A DNA stretch of 32,012 nt from Chloroflexota bacterium (GTDB lineage Bacteria; Chloroflexota; Dehalococcoidia; UBA1151; TMED-70): contig PBHA01000010.1 of NCBI GenBank assembly GCA_002719425.1, forward strand, positions 51,776 to 83,787, read 5' to 3'. A program made the translations under genes and the position numbers. This document shows positions 23,469 through 30,575 of this stretch, in pieces; position 1 is the first letter of the stretch, and each line of letters starts with the position of its first letter. The notes below the pieces were generated by a model. The model saw only the letters and a list, made by a program, of their open reading frames with translations. It searched no databases and was not told the origin of the DNA.

Positions 23469-24275
23469 ATGTATAAAGAATCATATATTCATACAAATGA
23501 TGTAGCAATTAACCTTGCATCAAGAGTAAAACCAGAGAACAAAACTAATATTTTTTTTGTGCATGGATTCTTAGAAAGATGGCAATCATGGATGAAGATA
23601 ATGGACCTTCTTCCAGAACTATACAATGTTTTTTCAGTAGACTTAAGAGGATTTGGTAGATCTGGAAGAACACTATCATCTCATAAAAGATCAACTTGGG
23701 CAAAAGATATATCCAAGGTAATTGAAAATTTAGAGATAAATAATGTATTCTTAGTTGGGCATTCTTTAGGTGGCCCTCTAGTTTCTGCTGTTTCACAAAT
23801 GAATCCCAAACAAATATCAGGTGTAATATTAGAAGACCCTTTTCTTGGATCTAAACCTGTAGATAAAACAGGTAGAGCATCAAGGGGCAAATTAGTAGCA
23901 GAAACAGTTGATAATTCTCATAGTTTAGATGAAGCAATTAATAAGCTTAGAAAACTTAGACCTGATTGGAGAGAAGATATTCCTATAGAAATTGCTACAG
24001 CAAGAAAACTAACAGATGATTTTCTGTTGAGAGTTCCAAGAGAGTTCAAAGATGATTTTGATATAGAAGATGTGTATAAAAAAGTAAATTGTAAAATATC
24101 ATTAAATCACGCCAATCCTGATTTTGGAGGAATAAATTCCACAGAAAAACTAGAAAAAATATTAAAAATAAATCCTAATATTCAGGTCATAGAATGGAAG
24201 AATTCTGGTCATAATATTCATAGGGATTTTCCTGTTGAATTTTCAGAAGGACTTTTGAATTATATAGAAAAATGA
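23469..24275 (+). CDS. Alpha/beta-fold hydrolase, first of a tandem pair
   Basis: A 268-residue soluble alpha/beta hydrolase. The oxyanion region F-F-V-H-G-F, the strand V-D-L-R-G-F-G-R-S, the nucleophile elbow V-G-H-S-L-G-G (Ser99) and a C-terminal catalytic His248 in S-G-H-N-I-H-R are seen. No signal peptide is evident, so it should act in the cytoplasm. Lactonase, esterase, C-C hydrolase and haloalkane dehalogenase-like activity all remain possible; a Ser nucleophile argues against dehalogenase. It overlaps the next hydrolase by 4 nt (ATGA). No Shine-Dalgarno is visible. It diverges from the enolase superfamily gene across 94 bases that must hold both promoters. Confidence 0.87.
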   Translation: MYKESYIHTNDVAINLASRVKPENKTNIFFVHGFLERWQSWMKIMDLLPELYNVFSVDLRGFGRSGRTLSSHKRSTWAKDISKVIENLEINNVFLVGHSLGGPLVSAVSQMNPKQISGVILEDPFLGSKPVDKTGRASRGKLVAETVDNSHSLDEAINKLRKLRPDWREDIPIEIATARKLTDDFLLRVPREFKDDFDIEDVYKKVNCKISLNHANPDFGGINSTEKLEKILKINPNIQVIEWKNSGHNIHRDFPVEFSEGLLNYIEK

Positions 24276-25069
24276 AAAATTTTATTGAAATTAATACAAA
24301 AAAAATTTCTTACTCAAAATATGGAGAAGGAGATCCCATTATTTTGTTACATGGCATAACCAGTTCATCAAATACTTGGAAAGAACTAATTAATGATTTA
24401 TCTAAAAAAAGAACAGTGTATGCAATTGATTTCAGGGGTCACGGCAACTCAGATAATTTTGATAGTTATATGTGGTCAGATCTTAGTGAAGATATATTAT
24501 TTTTTATAGAAAAAATCATCAAAGCCCCGTTTGATTTAATTGGACATTCTCTTGGTGCATGTATCGCATCAGAAGTTGCTTCTTTATCTAAATATGATGT
24601 AAAAAAATTAATTTTAGAAGACCCTCCTTTTTTTCATGCAAGAAGAGTGGGAACTGAAGGAGTTAGTAAAAGATTTTCATACAATTTAGAATTATCAAAA
24701 AGCTCTAACTCAATGGATGATATCTACAAAAAACTTTCTGAAAATACCAAGCTTTCTAATGTTAAGAATCTAGACATTATTGCAGAAGATTTAAGTAACC
24801 TAGACTACAAAGTTCTTGAAGAAACTATAGATGGCTCAGCATTATCAAATTTTAATCCATTAGAAATTTTTGAAACAATTTCTAATGTATACACATTACT
24901 AATTGTTGGTGATGAAAAAAAGACAGGCAAAGTAATAATTCAAGAAGAAATTGAGCTTATGAAACAAAAAATGAAAAATTTATATATACAAAGGCTAGAT
25001 TGTGGTCATAACATTCATGAGGAAAAAATAAATGAGTACAAAAAATTAGTATTAGAGTTCTTAGATTAA
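24272..25069 (+). CDS. Alpha/beta-fold hydrolase, second of a tandem pair
   Basis: A 265-residue relative of the upstream gene: L-L-H-G-I-T, I-D-F-R-G-H-G-N-S, nucleophile Ser93 in I-G-H-S-L-G-A, a V-G-D-E segment likely to carry the acid residue, and His246 in C-G-H-N-I-H-E. The shared G-H-N-I-H around the catalytic His of both proteins suggests an old tandem duplication. The ATG overlaps the stop of the first copy, so the two are translated together, and they may act on related substrates. The 3' end overlaps the convergent pgpA by 9 nt. The substrate is unknown. Confidence 0.87.
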   Translation: MKNFIEINTKKISYSKYGEGDPIILLHGITSSSNTWKELINDLSKKRTVYAIDFRGHGNSDNFDSYMWSDLSEDILFFIEKIIKAPFDLIGHSLGACIASEVASLSKYDVKKLILEDPPFFHARRVGTEGVSKRFSYNLELSKSSNSMDDIYKKLSENTKLSNVKNLDIIAEDLSNLDYKVLEETIDGSALSNFNPLEIFETISNVYTLLIVGDEKKTGKVIIQEEIELMKQKMKNLYIQRLDCGHNIHEEKINEYKKLVLEFLD

Positions 25070-25570
25070 GGGGAAGCTAATAATATTTTGTAAAATAAGC
25101 ATAAATATCAAAGTAAATATACCTGCAATAATATCATCCCCCAGTACACCATAGGCTTTAGGCAATTCCTCAAATTTATTTATTGGGAATGGTTTAAAAA
25201 TATCAAAAAATCTAAATATAAAGAATGATGTTACAAGAGCGATAATATTATATTCAATAAAAATAATTGGAATAAACATTCCTACCCACTCATCAAAAAC
25301 AACATGATGAGGATCTGGATTTTCCACGGTAATTGTTCTATTTATTGTGTATATACCTATTGGAATATAAGCAACAAGAATTACCAAATTTATAATTAAG
25401 AAGTTAGTTTGACTGATTTCTAAAAAATCTATAAGTATCAACTTCGAAATCATAAAAAGAATCAAACAGAACAATGCTGCCCAACTTCCTCCTCCTCTCA
25501 AAGGAAAATATCCAATGAAAAAAACAGTAGAAATCAGATTAGAAAAATTTATTTGTTTGACTAAGGACAT
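25061..25570 (-). CDS. pgpA: Phosphatidylglycerophosphatase A-like membrane protein
   Basis: A 169-residue integral membrane protein with about four hydrophobic stretches. PgpA features are visible: the opening G-Y-F-P-L-R-G-G-G-S-W near the N-terminus, D-E-W-V-G-M in the middle, and F-R-F-F-D-I-F-K-P-F-P-I then G-V-L-G-D-D-I-I-A-G near the end. The enzyme dephosphorylates phosphatidylglycerophosphate to phosphatidylglycerol. I chose the ATG at 25570, 5 nt after the preceding stop; a GTG at 25594 would add eight residues but overlaps the upstream gene by 19 nt. Neither has a clear Shine-Dalgarno. It is the last gene of the long minus-strand run that starts at the Cys leader. Confidence 0.85.
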   Translation of the reverse strand: MSLVKQINFSNLISTVFFIGYFPLRGGGSWAALFCLILFMISKLILIDFLEISQTNFLIINLVILVAYIPIGIYTINRTITVENPDPHHVVFDEWVGMFIPIIFIEYNIIALVTSFFIFRFFDIFKPFPINKFEELPKAYGVLGDDIIAGIFTLIFMLILQNIISFPLI

Positions 25571-25575
25571 AATTT

Positions 25576-26349
25576 TTAAAGATTTTTCATCCACGATAAT
25601 GAATCTATGGTATTGAGTGATGGTTTGTACTCACATCCAACCCATCCAGAATAACCAATTTTGTCTAATAAATTAAAAATAGCTGGATAATTTATTTCAC
25701 CCGTTCCAGGCTCATATCTCCCTGGATTATCTGCTATTTGTATGTGTCCAATACTATCTAATAATTTTGTAATTGTTCTAGTGAGGTCTCCCTCCATTAT
25801 CTGCATATGATAAACATCATATAAAAGAAACGCATTATGGTGGTTTATTTGTTCAATAAGATCCATACCTTGTTTTGATGTATTTATAAAAAATCCAGGT
25901 TGATCAAAAGTATTTATAGGTTCAACTAGAGCCTTAATATTTTTTTCTGCCAATTTTTCGGAAGCAATTCTTTGATTTTCAACTAAAGTTTCAAATATTT
26001 CTTTATCATCAAAACCTTCAGGTTTTACTCCTATACCTGTATTTATTCCAATACATCCAAGTGCAGATGCATAGCTAATTCCAAGATCCAATCTTTCTAA
26101 AAAAAGATCTTTTTTATCAGGTATAAGTGCCAAATTTGCTTGATTAGTATCTGGATCAATTACAGGAAGATTAATAATCACATGCTTCAAGTTATGAATT
26201 TCAAGTTTTTCTACTATTTGATCTTTTTCAAGTGAATATGGTGCCTGTAATTCAACTCCCTTAAATCCTGCTTTAGATGCTTGTTCATATCTATCTATGA
26301 GTTCATACTCATTGAACATAAACTGAAGATTAGCTTCAAACTTAACCAC
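25576..26349 (-). CDS. Hydroxypyruvate isomerase / 2-oxo-tetronate isomerase-like protein, copy 2 (GTG start)
   Basis: A 257-residue xylose-isomerase-like TIM barrel of the Hyi/OtnI family. Metal and acid-base residues correspond to Glu143 (L-V-E-P), Asp178 (Y-D-V-Y-H), His202 (G-H-I-Q-I-A-D-N-P-G-R) and Glu240 (G-C-E-Y-K-P). E. coli Hyi uses Glu142 and Glu240. The reaction would be aldose-ketose isomerisation of a small acid such as hydroxypyruvate/tartronate semialdehyde or 2-oxo-tetronate. The start is a GTG overlapping the previous gene's last codons, with GGAG 6 nt upstream. It ends in S-L-S-W-M-K-N-L, almost the same tail as copy 1, which supports tandem duplication. Confidence 0.88.
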   Translation of the reverse strand: MVKFEANLQFMFNEYELIDRYEQASKAGFKGVELQAPYSLEKDQIVEKLEIHNLKHVIINLPVIDPDTNQANLALIPDKKDLFLERLDLGISYASALGCIGINTGIGVKPEGFDDKEIFETLVENQRIASEKLAEKNIKALVEPINTFDQPGFFINTSKQGMDLIEQINHHNAFLLYDVYHMQIMEGDLTRTITKLLDSIGHIQIADNPGRYEPGTGEINYPAIFNLLDKIGYSGWVGCEYKPSLNTIDSLSWMKNL

Positions 26350-27127
26350 TTATTTCTCCAATATTTTTCATCCAAGATAAACTATCAGCAGTAGATTTTT
26401 TTGGATTATATTCACATCCAATCCAACCATCATAATTTTTATCAAGAAAAGAGAATATATTAGAGTAATTTAATTCTCCCGTACCAGGTTCATTCCTACC
26501 AGGATTATCTGCAATTTGTATATGACCTATTTGAGATTTATTTGTTTCAAATGTTCGTAAGATATCTCCTTCCATTATTTGCATATGATAAATATCATAC
26601 TGAATCTTAACATTTTTTTTATCTACTGCATCAATTATTTCCTTACAGTGATTAGTATTTGATACAAAATAATTTGGGGCATCAACCAAATTTAGGCCTT
26701 CGACTAATACTGTTATGTCTTTATCAATGGTTTGTTGTGATGCATAAGAAACATTCTCAATTAATGTATCATTTAGTTCTTTATCAGAAAACCTTCCATC
26801 ATTAATGCCTACCAGAACAGTTAGTCTTTTACAGTCGAGAAAAGTTGCATATTCTAGAGCTTTATGGACTCCTTCTTGAAATTCTGATTTTCTATCTGGA
26901 AAGATTGCTATACCTCTATCTCCAGAAGCAAAATCCCCTGCTGGAAAATCAAAAAGAATTTGCTTAAGATTATTATTTTCAAGTTCATTCTTGATATCTT
27001 CCTTTTTATAATCATATGGAAAAAGATATTCAACTCCTTTAAATCCCTTTTGGGATGCTAACATAAATCTTTCCATAAAATCATTTTCAGTAAACATCAT
27101 GGATAAATTAGCTGCAAAGTTAATCAT
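26342..27127 (-). CDS. Hydroxypyruvate isomerase / 2-oxo-tetronate isomerase-like protein, copy 1
   Basis: A 261-residue Hyi/OtnI-family TIM barrel with the same signature as copy 2: A-A-N-L-S-M-M-F at the start, V-E-G-L-N, Y-D-I-Y-H-M-Q-I-M-E-G-D, G-H-I-Q-I-A-D-N-P-G-R-N-E-P-G-T-G and G-C-E-Y-N-P near the end. One difference is Gly in V-E-G-L-N where copy 2 has V-E-P-I-N, so the two may have diverged in substrate. It carries the strongest Shine-Dalgarno in the window (GAGGAGGAA about 4 nt before the ATG). It lies 17 nt after the amidase and overlaps copy 2 by 8 nt. Confidence 0.9.
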   Translation of the reverse strand: MINFAANLSMMFTENDFMERFMLASQKGFKGVEYLFPYDYKKEDIKNELENNNLKQILFDFPAGDFASGDRGIAIFPDRKSEFQEGVHKALEYATFLDCKRLTVLVGINDGRFSDKELNDTLIENVSYASQQTIDKDITVLVEGLNLVDAPNYFVSNTNHCKEIIDAVDKKNVKIQYDIYHMQIMEGDILRTFETNKSQIGHIQIADNPGRNEPGTGELNYSNIFSFLDKNYDGWIGCEYNPKKSTADSLSWMKNIGEISG

Positions 27128-27144
27128 TTCTTCCTCCTCTTTTA

Positions 27145-28572
27145 TTATTTATTTATAATATCTGGTTCTTTTAAGTAATAATTTGTTTCTTCTTCAAAGA
27201 TTTTTGCTATTTGAAGTACACCTAAGTCGTCAAGTTTTTTTCCCACTATTTGTACCCCTGTAGGTAATCCATTTACGAATCCACTTGGTACACTTATACT
27301 TGGACATCCTGTAACAGTGATTGCATAACAAAGACTCATCCAATCAATATAAGTTTCTAATTTTACACCATCTATTTCATCCACATATTCTTTATTTTTA
27401 TCAAATGGTAAAACATTAGTCGTAGGAATGATAAGATAATCAAAATCTTCAAAGAAATCTGCAATATTTACATCAATAATTGATCTTTGTGTTTCTGCCA
27501 ATGAAATATCTAGGGAGGATAATGATAATCCTTTTTCTACATTCCAAATTAAAGTATCTTTCATTTTATCTCTATGATTCTTAATATGTTCTTTATGTGT
27601 ATTTGCAAAAGAATAAGCTCTATATGTTTGGAAAACATTATCAACATTTTCAAGATCAGGATAATTTTCTTCCATAATAAAACCTAATTTTGAAAAAGTT
27701 TTTACTGTGTTGTTAAAATTTTCTGCAATTTCTTTACTAACAGGATAATTGCCTAGGTTATGAGAAAATGCTAATTTTATATTCTTAGGATTAGGGCTAT
27801 CTAATCTAAGAAATTTCTCAGGGTTTTCGTTGATACTATTTCCTAATCTATTATCATAACCAGCCATAATAGATAATAACAAAGTAAGGTCATCAATATT
27901 TCTAGCCATAGGACCATTTACACTATAGTTGTTATAGGTTAAGTCGCTTGGTAATTGAGGCACCCTTCCAATAGATGTTCTAAAACCTACAATATTATTC
28001 CAAGCAGCTGGGTTTCTAAGTGATCCACCCATATCACTTCCTTGACAAAGAGGAGACATTCTCATAGCTAGAGCAGTGCCTGCTCCACCGCTTGATCCTC
28101 CACAAGTTTTAGTCAAATCATAAGGGTTGGAAGTTGTACCAAAAATATCATTAAATGTTTGAGAACCTGCTCCAAATTCAGGAGTATTACTTTTGCCTAA
28201 TATTATTGATCCTGACTCCTTAATTTTTTTTACTACAAGATCATCTTCATTAGGAATATCATTTTCATAAATTAGTGACCCCATAGTTGTTCTAATTCCT
28301 TTAGTTTTAGTAAGGTCTTTTATAAAAATTGGTATACCTGATAACGGTTTATCAAAATTTTTTTTTGAATCTAATTCTCTTGCTTCTAATATTGCTTGTT
28401 CTGGTATAAAAGTACATATTGCGTTTGTAATAGAATCATATTTTTCTACTTGATCGATATGAATATTCACTAATTCTTCATTAGAAATTTTTCTTGAGGA
28501 AATTAAGTCTTTCATTTGGCTGACTTTAAGATTTAATATTTCCTTCTTATCATTATCGGAAAAGTTATTCAT
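27145..28572 (-). CDS. Amidase signature-family hydrolase
   Basis: A 475-residue enzyme with the Ser-cisSer-Lys triad of the amidase signature family: Lys85 in F-I-K-D, the G-G-S-S-G-G-A-G loop (cis-Ser about 160) and the nucleophile Ser184 in G-S-D-M-G-G-S-L-R-N-P-A. The family includes GatA, aryl/acyl amidases and allophanate hydrolase. No gatB or gatC is adjacent, so a catabolic amide hydrolase is more likely than Asn/Gln-tRNA amidotransferase, though this cannot be settled here. I take the ATG at 28572, which shares a base with the cysM stop (TAATG); a TTG at 28581 would add three residues. It lies between cysM and the Hyi pair in one run. Confidence 0.88.
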   Translation of the reverse strand: MNNFSDNDKKEILNLKVSQMKDLISSRKISNEELVNIHIDQVEKYDSITNAICTFIPEQAILEARELDSKKNFDKPLSGIPIFIKDLTKTKGIRTTMGSLIYENDIPNEDDLVVKKIKESGSIILGKSNTPEFGAGSQTFNDIFGTTSNPYDLTKTCGGSSGGAGTALAMRMSPLCQGSDMGGSLRNPAAWNNIVGFRTSIGRVPQLPSDLTYNNYSVNGPMARNIDDLTLLLSIMAGYDNRLGNSINENPEKFLRLDSPNPKNIKLAFSHNLGNYPVSKEIAENFNNTVKTFSKLGFIMEENYPDLENVDNVFQTYRAYSFANTHKEHIKNHRDKMKDTLIWNVEKGLSLSSLDISLAETQRSIIDVNIADFFEDFDYLIIPTTNVLPFDKNKEYVDEIDGVKLETYIDWMSLCYAITVTGCPSISVPSGFVNGLPTGVQIVGKKLDDLGVLQIAKIFEEETNYYLKEPDIINK

Positions 28573-29531
28573 TACCACCAAACCTTCCCATCAATATCAT
28601 TAGCTATTTCAGAAAATTCTTTCTCATAAATTCCACTAGATAGATATTTCCAACCTCCATCAGCAAAAATAGTAACGATGTTAGCGTCTTCTAATCTTTT
28701 AGACATTTTTACACATGTTGCTAAGGTTGCTCCAGATGAAACTCCAACAAATAAACCGTGGGTTTCCATAACTTTTTTAGTCCAATAAAAAGATTCTTCA
28801 GCCTCAACCATTATTCTTCCATCCAATTTATCTAAATCTAAAATTGGAGGGATATAGCCATGTTCAATAGATCTGAGACCTTGAACAACATCATCAGGAT
28901 GGGGAGCAGTTGCAATTATTTTTATTGAATCATTAATTTCTTTCAATCTTTTACCAACGCCCATCAAAGTTCCACCTGTTCCAAGTCCTGCCACAAAGTG
29001 AGTTATGTCTGGCATTTGTTTAGAAATTTCTAGCCCAGTAGTATAATAATGTGCTTTTATGCTTGCCTGATTACCATATTGAAATGGCATAAAATATTCA
29101 GGGTTTTCAGAGGAAATTTTTTGAGCAAGTTTTATTGACCCATTAGTACCCTCTTCTCCATTAGAAAAAATTATTTCTGCACCAAAAGATTTTAACAAAG
29201 AGACTCTTTCTTGACTAACAGAATCAGGCATAACTGCAATCATCTTATATCCTTTGATCTTCGAGATCATGGCCAAACCAATACCTGTGTTTCCTGATGT
29301 AGGTTCAATAATTGTTTGACCCGGAGTAATTTTACCTTCCTTTTCAGCATCAAAAATCAAACATTTTGCTACCCTATCTTTTATAGATCCTGTTGGATTT
29401 TCACCTTCGAGCTTTGCATAAATTTTAACACTACTATTTTGGCTCAAAGAAGATAAATCAACAAGACTAGTATTTCCTATATTTTTTAATTGACCTATAC
29501 TAAAATTGTCTATATTTAATCTTGTTTTCAT
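28572..29531 (-). CDS. cysM: Cysteine synthase of the CysM (protein-thiocarboxylate) type
   Basis: A fold-type II PLP enzyme (319 residues). The Schiff-base Lys51 lies in N-P-T-G-S-I-K-D-R, then E-P-T-S-G-N-T-G-I, the phosphate loop G-L-G-T-G-G-T-L-M-G, and a tail with D-G-G-W-K-Y-L-S-S-G-I-Y ending in G-K-V-W-W. From memory this follows Mycobacterium tuberculosis CysM (N-P-T-G-S-I-K-D-R, A-G-W-K-Y-L-S-T-G-A-Y, tail G-Q-L-W-A) more closely than CysK. That enzyme makes cysteine from O-phosphoserine and the thiocarboxylated sulfur carrier CysO. The adjacent E1-like gene just upstream would load such a carrier. cysO and the mec peptidase are not in this window. The start lies 3 nt after the moeB-like stop. 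Confidence 0.88.
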   Translation of the reverse strand: MKTRLNIDNFSIGQLKNIGNTSLVDLSSLSQNSSVKIYAKLEGENPTGSIKDRVAKCLIFDAEKEGKITPGQTIIEPTSGNTGIGLAMISKIKGYKMIAVMPDSVSQERVSLLKSFGAEIIFSNGEEGTNGSIKLAQKISSENPEYFMPFQYGNQASIKAHYYTTGLEISKQMPDITHFVAGLGTGGTLMGVGKRLKEINDSIKIIATAPHPDDVVQGLRSIEHGYIPPILDLDKLDGRIMVEAEESFYWTKKVMETHGLFVGVSSGATLATCVKMSKRLEDANIVTIFADGGWKYLSSGIYEKEFSEIANDIDGKVWW

Positions 29532-29534
29532 AGG

Positions 29535-30350
29535 TTAGCTAACTACTTTAACACCACAAAAAATTTCGTAATCAATCAATTCAGTAACCTCTGGATTATC
29601 ACCACACAATTTACAATCAGGATTTTTTCGTATTTTTATTTCTCTGAATTCCATTCCAAGCGCTTCTATCAATAGCATTCTTCCTGCTAATGGTTCTCCC
29701 ACGCCTAATATAAGTTTAATTGTTTCCAAAGCTTGAATGGATCCTACTAGTCCAGGTAATGCTCCAATAACTCCAGCTTCTGCACAACTAGGAACTTCCC
29801 CTGGAGGAGGAGGATCAGGGAATATACATCTATAACATCCTTGACCTGGAATATAGGTTGTTGCTTGTCCATCAAAAATTAATATTGCTCCATCAACAAG
29901 TGGTTTTTTTAATAAAAAAGCTGCATCATTTACCAAATATCTTGTTGCAAAATTATCTGCTCCATTAATTACTATGTCATAGTCATTCATTATCTGAAAA
30001 GCATTAGAAGAATTGATTGGTTCTTCATGAATCGTAACGTTTATATCAGGATTGTGTGCAAGCAATGTTTCTTTTGCAGATTCAACCTTTCTTTTTCCTA
30101 CATCAGAGTCAGTGTGTAAAATTTGTCTCTGAAGATTTGATACATCTACTACATCAAAATCTACAATTCCAATATTTCCTACACCTGCTAGAGCAAGATA
30201 TAAGGATACAGGTGAGCCTAATCCTCCAGCTCCTATTATCAAGACTTTTGAATCTAACAAAGCTCTTTGCCCTCTGCTACCTACGTTAGGCATTATTAGA
30301 TGCCTACTATATCTTTCTACTTGAGCTGGACTTAATGGTGTTATTGACAT
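29535..30350 (-). CDS. moeB: MoeB/MoeZ/ThiF-type sulfur-carrier adenylyltransferase (E1-like), no rhodanese domain
   Basis: Adenylates the C-terminal Gly of a ubiquitin-like sulfur carrier (MoaD, ThiS or CysO). The 271 residues open with the MoeB-type R-Y-S-R-H-L and the nucleotide loop G-A-G-G-L-G-S (40-46). They also carry N-L-Q-R-Q, two zinc cysteine pairs (Cys172/Cys175 and Cys246/Cys249), the active-site Cys189 in P-S-C-A-E-A-G-V, and a final D-Y-E-I-F-C-G. MoeZ-type proteins add a C-terminal rhodanese domain, absent here, so sulfur must come from another donor. I chose the ATG at 30350 because GGAG lies 6 nt before it; a TTG at 30362 is also in frame. The next gene is cysM, and a Cys-codon leader with terminator precedes it. 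Confidence 0.9.
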   Translation of the reverse strand: MSITPLSPAQVERYSRHLIMPNVGSRGQRALLDSKVLIIGAGGLGSPVSLYLALAGVGNIGIVDFDVVDVSNLQRQILHTDSDVGKRKVESAKETLLAHNPDINVTIHEEPINSSNAFQIMNDYDIVINGADNFATRYLVNDAAFLLKKPLVDGAILIFDGQATTYIPGQGCYRCIFPDPPPPGEVPSCAEAGVIGALPGLVGSIQALETIKLILGVGEPLAGRMLLIEALGMEFREIKIRKNPDCKLCGDNPEVTELIDYEIFCGVKVVS

Positions 30351-30371
30351 TTTCTTCTCCAAATATTCTTT

Positions 30372-30398
30372 AAAAAAAAACCCCCTTTGCTGGGGGTT
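30372..30398 (-). terminator. Intrinsic terminator in the leader of the moeB-cysM operon
   Basis: On the minus strand AACCCCC (30398-30392), loop AGCAAA, GGGGGTT (30385-30379), then T through 30372. It ends 21 nt before the moeB ATG, so it stands in the leader of that operon and not after any gene. This is one of the few G+C-rich short stretches in the window. It reads as a terminator only on the minus strand; the plus strand would carry the A run in front of the stem. Confidence 0.85.
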
Positions 30399-30421
30399 CG
30401 AACAATTATTAAACTATACTA

Positions 30422-30481
30422 TCAATAGTTCGAACGCTCACTATTGCAACAGTTTACAAAAATTGTATTTAAATATTTCAT
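30422..30481 (-). CDS. Cysteine leader peptide, 19 aa (MKYLNTIFVNCCNSERSNY)
   Basis: A 19-codon frame from ATG (30481-30479) to TGA (30424-30422) with two adjacent Cys codons (TGT TGC, 30451-30446). Cys is a rare residue, and here the frame precedes a terminator and then a cysteine-synthesis operon (moeB-type E1, cysM). The pattern recalls the Cys-rich upstream peptides reported before cysteine and sulfur genes in mycobacteria, combined with classical terminator-based attenuation. There is no Shine-Dalgarno, but a perfect TATAAT ends 7 nt before the ATG, so the mRNA may begin at the AUG itself. Confidence 0.72.
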   Translation of the reverse strand: MKYLNTIFVNCCNSERSNY

Positions 30482-30488
30482 AATTATT

Positions 30489-30494
30489 ATTATA
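30489..30494 (-). promoter_or_regulatory. Candidate -10 box giving a leaderless Cys leader mRNA
   Basis: TATAAT on the minus strand (30494-30489). Seven bases separate it from the leader ATG, which is the usual distance from a -10 box to the transcription start, so +1 would fall on the A of ATG. No convincing -35 is seen at 16-18 nt; the surrounding sequence is almost all A and T, which lowers confidence. Confidence 0.42.
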
Positions 30495-30575
30495 TATAAA
30501 ATTTATTAAATAATATTGATAAAGTAATAAATAAGTATAAAAATATAATCATAAATTATATTCTAGGAGTGTATT

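Larger units (their letters stand above)
30372..30481 (-). promoter_or_regulatory. Cys-responsive transcription attenuator upstream of moeB-cysM
   Basis: Alternative pairings on the minus strand. Hairpin 1:2: CAATAGT (30446-30440, starting at the last base of the second Cys codon) with ACTATTG (30429-30423, next to the leader stop). Antiterminator 2:3: GTTCGAAC (30435-30428) with the second GTTCGAAC (30403-30396), extended by three more pairs beyond one mismatch; it takes AAC away from the terminator stem. Terminator 3:4 as described at 30398-30372. A ribosome stalled on the Cys codons would cover strand 1, freeing strand 2 for the antiterminator. A ribosome reaching the TGA would cover strand 2 and allow termination. 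Pairings found by eye. Confidence 0.68.

Noticed and set aside
30391..30435. Paired GTTCGAAC palindromes as operator sites for a repressor such as LexA, or as T-arm remnants of a tRNA
   Set aside because: The LexA box of Gram-positives is CGAAC-N4-GTTCG, not this, and no acceptor or anticodon stem can be drawn. Their location inside a leader peptide and against a terminator fits RNA pairing better.
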